NCBI GenBank assembly: GCA_016290835.1 | Contig: JAEEVG010000010.1 | Coordinates: 1-51,434, forward strand | Reading direction: 5' to 3' | Origin: Bacteroidales bacterium | GTDB lineage: Bacteria; Bacteroidota; Bacteroidia; Bacteroidales; UBA932 | DNA: 51,434 nucleotides | Part shown: positions 48,002 to 51,434 of the stretch, piece by piece | Layout: every line of letters begins with the position of its first letter | How positions within the stretch are numbered: the stretch's first letter is position 1 | Translations under genes and position numbers: made by a program | The notes under the pieces: generated by a model | The model's input: only the letters and a program-made list of their open reading frames with translations | Database searches by the model: none | Told to the model about the DNA's origin: nothing

Positions 48002-49140
48002 GGCCTTTCGCCTTCTTCGAAATCCCAGATGCGGGGATTGCCGTCGGTGCGCTCCAGCGGATAGGCGTACTGCTCGAAGGCCTCGATGATCGGCTTGGCG
48101 ACGCGGGTCATATCGTCGAAGCAGCCGCGGCCGCGCTGCATCGGCTCCCACCAGAACACGCCCCGTCCGAGGTTGTACGGCGCTGCCATCACAATCTCGT
48201 TGACCGCCTGGAACCACTGCTTCTGGCCTTCCGGGGTCTCGGGGAACGGTGCACGTTTGCCCTTGCGCTCGAAGTACTGCGAGGGGACTGAGTAGAATCC
48301 GGTCTCAATCACATAGACGGGCTTGCGGAACTTCTCGATGACATAATAAAGGTTGTCGCGCAGGTCCATCAAGGTGCCGTGCGACCAGGGATAGAAGGAG
48401 AATCCGATGCAGTCGTAGGCGACCTTGTATTCCTTCATCTTCGTGAAGAAGATCTCGCTCATCTCCAGGTCGCCGCCGAAGTCGAGGTGCAGCATCACCT
48501 GGATGGCGGGATCCACGTCTCGGATGGCCTTGATGCCGGCCTTGATGTAGTCGGTGAACTCTTTCCAACGGCTCTGGTCGCGCTTCTCCTCGCCGTAATA
48601 GATGCGGCCGGTGGGCCAGAAGGCGCCGTTGCTGATCTCGTTGCCCACCTGGACGAGTTCCGGCTGGACGCCGGCCTCGCGCAGGGTCGCGATCACGTGG
48701 TGGACATAGTCATAGAAAGCCTGCGTGCGCTCCTGGTGGGTCATTTCCTTCATGCTGGAGGGCGTGGGCTGGGTCATCGGGTTGGACCAGCCGTCGGCCA
48801 TCATGAAGTCCAGGGCGAAGTGAATGTTATTCTCTTTGAGTTTCTGGGCGCCTTCCAGCACATAGTCGAGGGTCTGGCCCAGGCGCGAGGGCTCGTTGCA
48901 GATCATCAGGCGGCCCCAGTTGTAGCCGTGGCTGCGGAAGATCTGCCAGGGGCTCATCTCGGTGCCGTCGGTGTCGTACCACACCCCGCCGCGCCTCTCG
49001 GCGCTCAGCACGAAGGAAAGGTCCTGGCCGAAGGCGTAGGGGTTGTCGTAAGGATACTGTCCCTGCGGGAACTTGACATCCTGGGTGCCGCAGCAGCCTG
49101 CAAGCAGCAGCGTCGCGAGCAAAATAATTGATTTTTTCAT
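47998..49140 (-). CDS. GH53 endo-beta-1,4-galactanase lipoprotein
   Basis: Endo-acting galactanase cutting beta-1,4-galactan side chains of rhamnogalacturonan I. The 380-residue protein has a lipoprotein signal (IILLATLLLAGC, Cys16) and the GH53 TIM-barrel hallmarks: the acid/base in LVQVGNEISNGAFWPTG (Glu168) and the nucleophile in VYVIETGFYS (Glu279). The usual DFHYSDxWADP is replaced by DFMMADGWSNP. The start chosen gives the signal peptide; a longer frame upstream crosses the promoter. It is the only minus-strand gene in this half, sharing stop-codon bases with GH115 and a divergent promoter region with the next gene. Confidence 0.92.
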   Translation of the reverse strand: MKKSIILLATLLLAGCCGTQDVKFPQGQYPYDNPYAFGQDLSFVLSAERRGGVWYDTDGTEMSPWQIFRSHGYNWGRLMICNEPSRLGQTLDYVLEGAQKLKENNIHFALDFMMADGWSNPMTQPTPSSMKEMTHQERTQAFYDYVHHVIATLREAGVQPELVQVGNEISNGAFWPTGRIYYGEEKRDQSRWKEFTDYIKAGIKAIRDVDPAIQVMLHLDFGGDLEMSEIFFTKMKEYKVAYDCIGFSFYPWSHGTLMDLRDNLYYVIEKFRKPVYVIETGFYSVPSQYFERKGKRAPFPETPEGQKQWFQAVNEIVMAAPYNLGRGVFWWEPMQRGRGCFDDMTRVAKPIIEAFEQYAYPLERTDGNPRIWDFEEGERP

Positions 49141-49172
49141 AAAAGGGATACGGTTATCTATTTTACTTTCCC

Positions 49173-49201
49173 CAAAGATACATTTTTTTATTGTATCTTT
49201 A
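49173..49201. promoter_or_regulatory. Mirrored divergent -7 boxes between GH53 and the agarase-like gene
   Basis: TATCTTTG on the minus strand (49180-49173) serves GH53, and TATCTTTA on the plus strand (49194-49201) serves the agarase-like gene. Together they form a 9-bp perfect inverted repeat (AAAGATACA 49174-49182, TGTATCTTT 49192-49200) around a T-rich 9-nt spacer. Confidence 0.6.
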
Positions 49202-49222
49202 CTGACACACTCAAGACCAATT

Positions 49223-51163
49223 ATGACACACGCCACATTTTCGGGGTTCAGACTGCTGTTCCTTTCGCTTGCATTCGCTTTGGCAGCCTGCACCCAGCCC
49301 GCCCCCCCCTCCCACACCTTCGACTCCGCCCAAAGCATCGACTACCACGAGTTCACCCTCGCCGAACTAGGCCTCAAGGGCGTGGACAACTGGGAGGACT
49401 ATGACTATATGGTTCTGGAGATCCGATCCAGCACCGCCCAGCGCTTCCTGCTTGGTATCCACACGGACAACGGCATCCACGAGAAACGCACCCACGTCCT
49501 CCCCAAGGCCTGGGTCCGCCTCTGCATCCCGCTCGAGTACTACCGCGAGAAACCCAAGCCGGCCGGCGACCTCGCCGCCACGGTCAACAAGCCGCAGAAC
49601 GGCGTGGGCTTCCAGCACATCGAGGGCGGCACCGTAGGCCCGCTCACCGGTGTCCAGGGCGTAGGGATCCGCTACTACACCCCGCTGGACAACCCCACCG
49701 TCGAGATCCGTTCCTTCAAACTCACCCACGAACCGGAGACCCCGACCTATCTGGAGGACAAGCCCTTCGTTGATGAATTCGGCCAGTGGGCCTTCGAAGA
49801 CTTTGAAGGCAAGGCCCATAACCTCGAGGAACTCCAGCAGATCTGGGCGGCCGAGGAGGCCACCCTGCAGGCCAACGCCCTGCCGCGTTCCAAGTACGGC
49901 GGATTCCTGGACAAGCGGGTGAAGGCCACCGGCTATTTCCGCGTCCAGAAGATCGACGGCCGCTGGTGGTTCGTCGACCCGGACGGCTACCTCTTCCTGT
50001 CCATCAGCGGCGGCGGTCCCACCGCCGGCGGGGGCGGAGAGGCCTCCAAGGCTTCCGGCCTGGAAGGGATGTTCGCCGCCTTCCCACCCGAAATCACTGC
50101 TCCGACGGGCTTCGGCCCGGCCGGCAACCAGCCCCGTATGATTTCCTTCGGTGAATGGAACCTCCACCGCCGTTTCGGCTTCGATGATGGCTGGCGCGAC
50201 AAGTGGGCCGACCTCACCGTCAAGCGTATGCAGGCCTGGGGCCTCAACACCGGCTCCCCGAAGCCGAATTCCTTCCCCTACCTGGGTCACCTCCGTACCC
50301 GGATCGAGACCATCTACGGCATTCAGGACGTCTATGCCCCGAATTATGCCGCCGAGTTGGAAGCCAGTGTCAAGGCCCAGGTCAGCGCCAGCGCCCGGGA
50401 CCCCTACCTGATCGGCTACTTCCTCCAGAATGAACCGTCCTGGCTGGAGACCGAGCCGCGTGTCTGCCAGTTGCTGCTCGACGACGAGACGGACCGCCCG
50501 ATCAAGCATGTCCTCCAGGCATACCTGGCCAAGAACGGCGACACGGACGAGACCCGGACCCGCTTCATACACGAGACCTTCCGCAAGCACATCGCCACCC
50601 TCGCGGGAGCCGTACGCAAATATGACCGCAACCACCTGCTGCTCGGCATCCGCTTCGGCCACTCCAACGTCCCGCATCCCGAGATCCTGAAGATCGTCAA
50701 GGACTACTCCGACGTCTTTGCATTCAACACCTACCGCCTCGCCCCCAACCGGGAGTACCTCGACGCCGTCTCCGCGGCGGTGGATATGCCGATGATTGAC
50801 GGCGAGTTCCACTTTGGCACCATCGACCGGGGCATGGCGCCCGGCCTGGTCCAGGTCGGCAACCAGGAGGAGCGCGCCACGGCCTTCCGCTACTTCGCGG
50901 AGAACGGCTTCTCGCACCCCGCCCTCGTGGGCATCGCCTGGTTCCAGTACACCGACCAGGGCCTGATGGGCCGCCTCGACGGCGAGCGCTACAACATCGG
51001 CCTGGTGGACGTGACCGACCAGCCCTATGCGATCACCAAAGGCATCCGCGCGGCCTCCGAGAACCTCTACAAGGTACACGCCGGCCTGCAGGCGCCCTTC
51101 TCCACCCGCCCCGCCGGCCTGCAGGGCAACGAGGATGATCTGACTTCCAAGAGCAACCAATAA
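49223..51163 (+). CDS. Agarase-like (GH50-related) clan-A glycoside hydrolase lipoprotein
   Basis: Exported hydrolase with a lipoprotein signal (LLFLSLAFALAAC, Cys23), 646 residues. The N-terminal part (about 30-210) looks like a carbohydrate-binding beta-sandwich. The catalytic part opens with KATGYFRVQKIDGRWWFVDPDGYLFLSISGG, a segment typical of beta-agarase-like proteins, and has a TIM-barrel acid/base candidate in YFLQNEPSW (Glu404). A nucleophile candidate lies in PMIDGEFHFGTIDRG (Glu528). That pair resembles GH50 and relatives of clan GH-A. With pectin and xylan genes around it, a beta-galactan or similar plant target is as likely as agarose. The exact family needs a profile search. The ATG at 49223 is chosen for the signal peptide. 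Confidence 0.75.
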   Translation: MTHATFSGFRLLFLSLAFALAACTQPAPPSHTFDSAQSIDYHEFTLAELGLKGVDNWEDYDYMVLEIRSSTAQRFLLGIHTDNGIHEKRTHVLPKAWVRLCIPLEYYREKPKPAGDLAATVNKPQNGVGFQHIEGGTVGPLTGVQGVGIRYYTPLDNPTVEIRSFKLTHEPETPTYLEDKPFVDEFGQWAFEDFEGKAHNLEELQQIWAAEEATLQANALPRSKYGGFLDKRVKATGYFRVQKIDGRWWFVDPDGYLFLSISGGGPTAGGGGEASKASGLEGMFAAFPPEITAPTGFGPAGNQPRMISFGEWNLHRRFGFDDGWRDKWADLTVKRMQAWGLNTGSPKPNSFPYLGHLRTRIETIYGIQDVYAPNYAAELEASVKAQVSASARDPYLIGYFLQNEPSWLETEPRVCQLLLDDETDRPIKHVLQAYLAKNGDTDETRTRFIHETFRKHIATLAGAVRKYDRNHLLLGIRFGHSNVPHPEILKIVKDYSDVFAFNTYRLAPNREYLDAVSAAVDMPMIDGEFHFGTIDRGMAPGLVQVGNQEERATAFRYFAENGFSHPALVGIAWFQYTDQGLMGRLDGERYNIGLVDVTDQPYAITKGIRAASENLYKVHAGLQAPFSTRPAGLQGNEDDLTSKSNQ

Positions 51164-51181
51164 CCCATACCCACTACGAGT

Positions 51182-51434
51182 ATGAAAAGGCCCGTATTAA
51201 CCGTTCTTCGATTCCTCCTCCTGGTACTCTCTGCCGTGATTCTCGGCGCCTGCCAACCTGACAAGATCGACCGGCAGGCCCTGGTGACACGCAACAACCC
51301 CCACATCGATGCCCTCGCCCCGCTGAACTCGCTCAACCTCGGCAATGGCTGCTTCACCCTGACCCTCGACGCCACGGGCCTGCAGACCTTCCCCGAATAC
51401 TGCAAAGACGGCCTGTCACTGGGCACATACAGTG
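51182..51434 (+). CDS. Lipoprotein, probable six-hairpin glycosidase-like family, cut by window edge
   Basis: Only the first 84 codons are visible. The start gives a strong lipoprotein signal (FLLLVLSAVILGAC, Cys24). The next segment, ALVTRNNPHIDALAPLNSL-NLGNGCFTLTLDATGLQTFPEY, resembles the N-terminal beta-sandwich of secreted GH65-like/six-hairpin proteins common in Bacteroidetes plant-glycan loci. That assignment is from memory of the pattern and is tentative. It begins 18 bp after the agarase-like gene and is probably cotranscribed with it. The catalytic region lies outside the window. Confidence 0.55.
   Translation, partial: MKRPVLTVLRFLLLVLSAVILGACQPDKIDRQALVTRNNPHIDALAPLNSLNLGNGCFTLTLDATGLQTFPEYCKDGLSLGTYS

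Overview
The window is chromosomal DNA from a GC-rich member of the Bacteroidales. The evidence is a SusC/SusD pair, many signal-peptide or lipoprotein glycosidases, the Bacteroidetes-type division/cell-wall order ending ftsQ-ftsA-ftsZ, and repeated TAnnTTTG-type -7 promoter boxes with almost no Shine-Dalgarno sequences. A gut or rumen lineage such as the high-GC uncultured Bacteroidales is my inference; no rRNA gene is present to confirm it.

Layout. (1) 1-5,328, minus strand: a GH9 glucanase cut by the window edge, downstream of a tricorn-like S41 protease. (2) 5,400-9,700: a small lipoprotein, a structured GC-rich spacer, tRNA-His(GTG), a pyruvate carboxylase/oxaloacetate decarboxylase alpha-type protein with a degenerate biotinyl domain, a serine beta-lactamase-like lipoprotein and a small secreted protein. 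(3) 9,839-26,504: one unbroken plus-strand run mraZ-rsmH-ftsL-ftsI-murE-mraY-murD-ftsW-murG-murC-ftsQ-ftsA-ftsZ-gltX. Most junctions overlap, there is one visible promoter before mraZ and a terminator after gltX. murF and ddl are absent. (4) 26,529-28,897, minus strand: rpiB-truB-CE1-like esterase. (5) 28,943-51,434: a polysaccharide utilisation region. It carries GH28, GH105, KduD, KduI, DUF4861, GH3, GH43, SusC, SusD, UxaC, YhcH-family, GH115, GH53 (opposite strand), an agarase-like clan-A hydrolase, and the start of another lipoprotein at the right edge.

How the genes fit together. The right half looks built for uronic-acid-rich plant polymers: pectin backbone (GH28, GH105), galactan side chains (GH53), and glucuronoxylan or arabinan-type decorations (GH115, GH43, GH3). 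SusC/SusD import oligosaccharides. Free uronates enter through UxaC, and unsaturated uronates released by GH105 enter through KduI then KduD. No polysaccharide lyase, regulator, or later uronate enzyme (UxaA/B, KdgK, KdgA) is in the window.

The most unusual signal is a roughly 91-bp imperfect palindrome inserted in frame inside murE. It adds about 25-30 residues between the normal N-terminal strands and resembles a protein-tolerated palindromic repeat. Other points of interest are a perfect 22-bp inverted repeat that includes the tRNA-His 3' end, two nearly identical terminator stems bracketing one gene, mirrored -7 boxes between GH53 and the agarase-like gene, and a probably leaderless rpiB. 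No CRISPR array, transposase, integrase or phage gene was seen.
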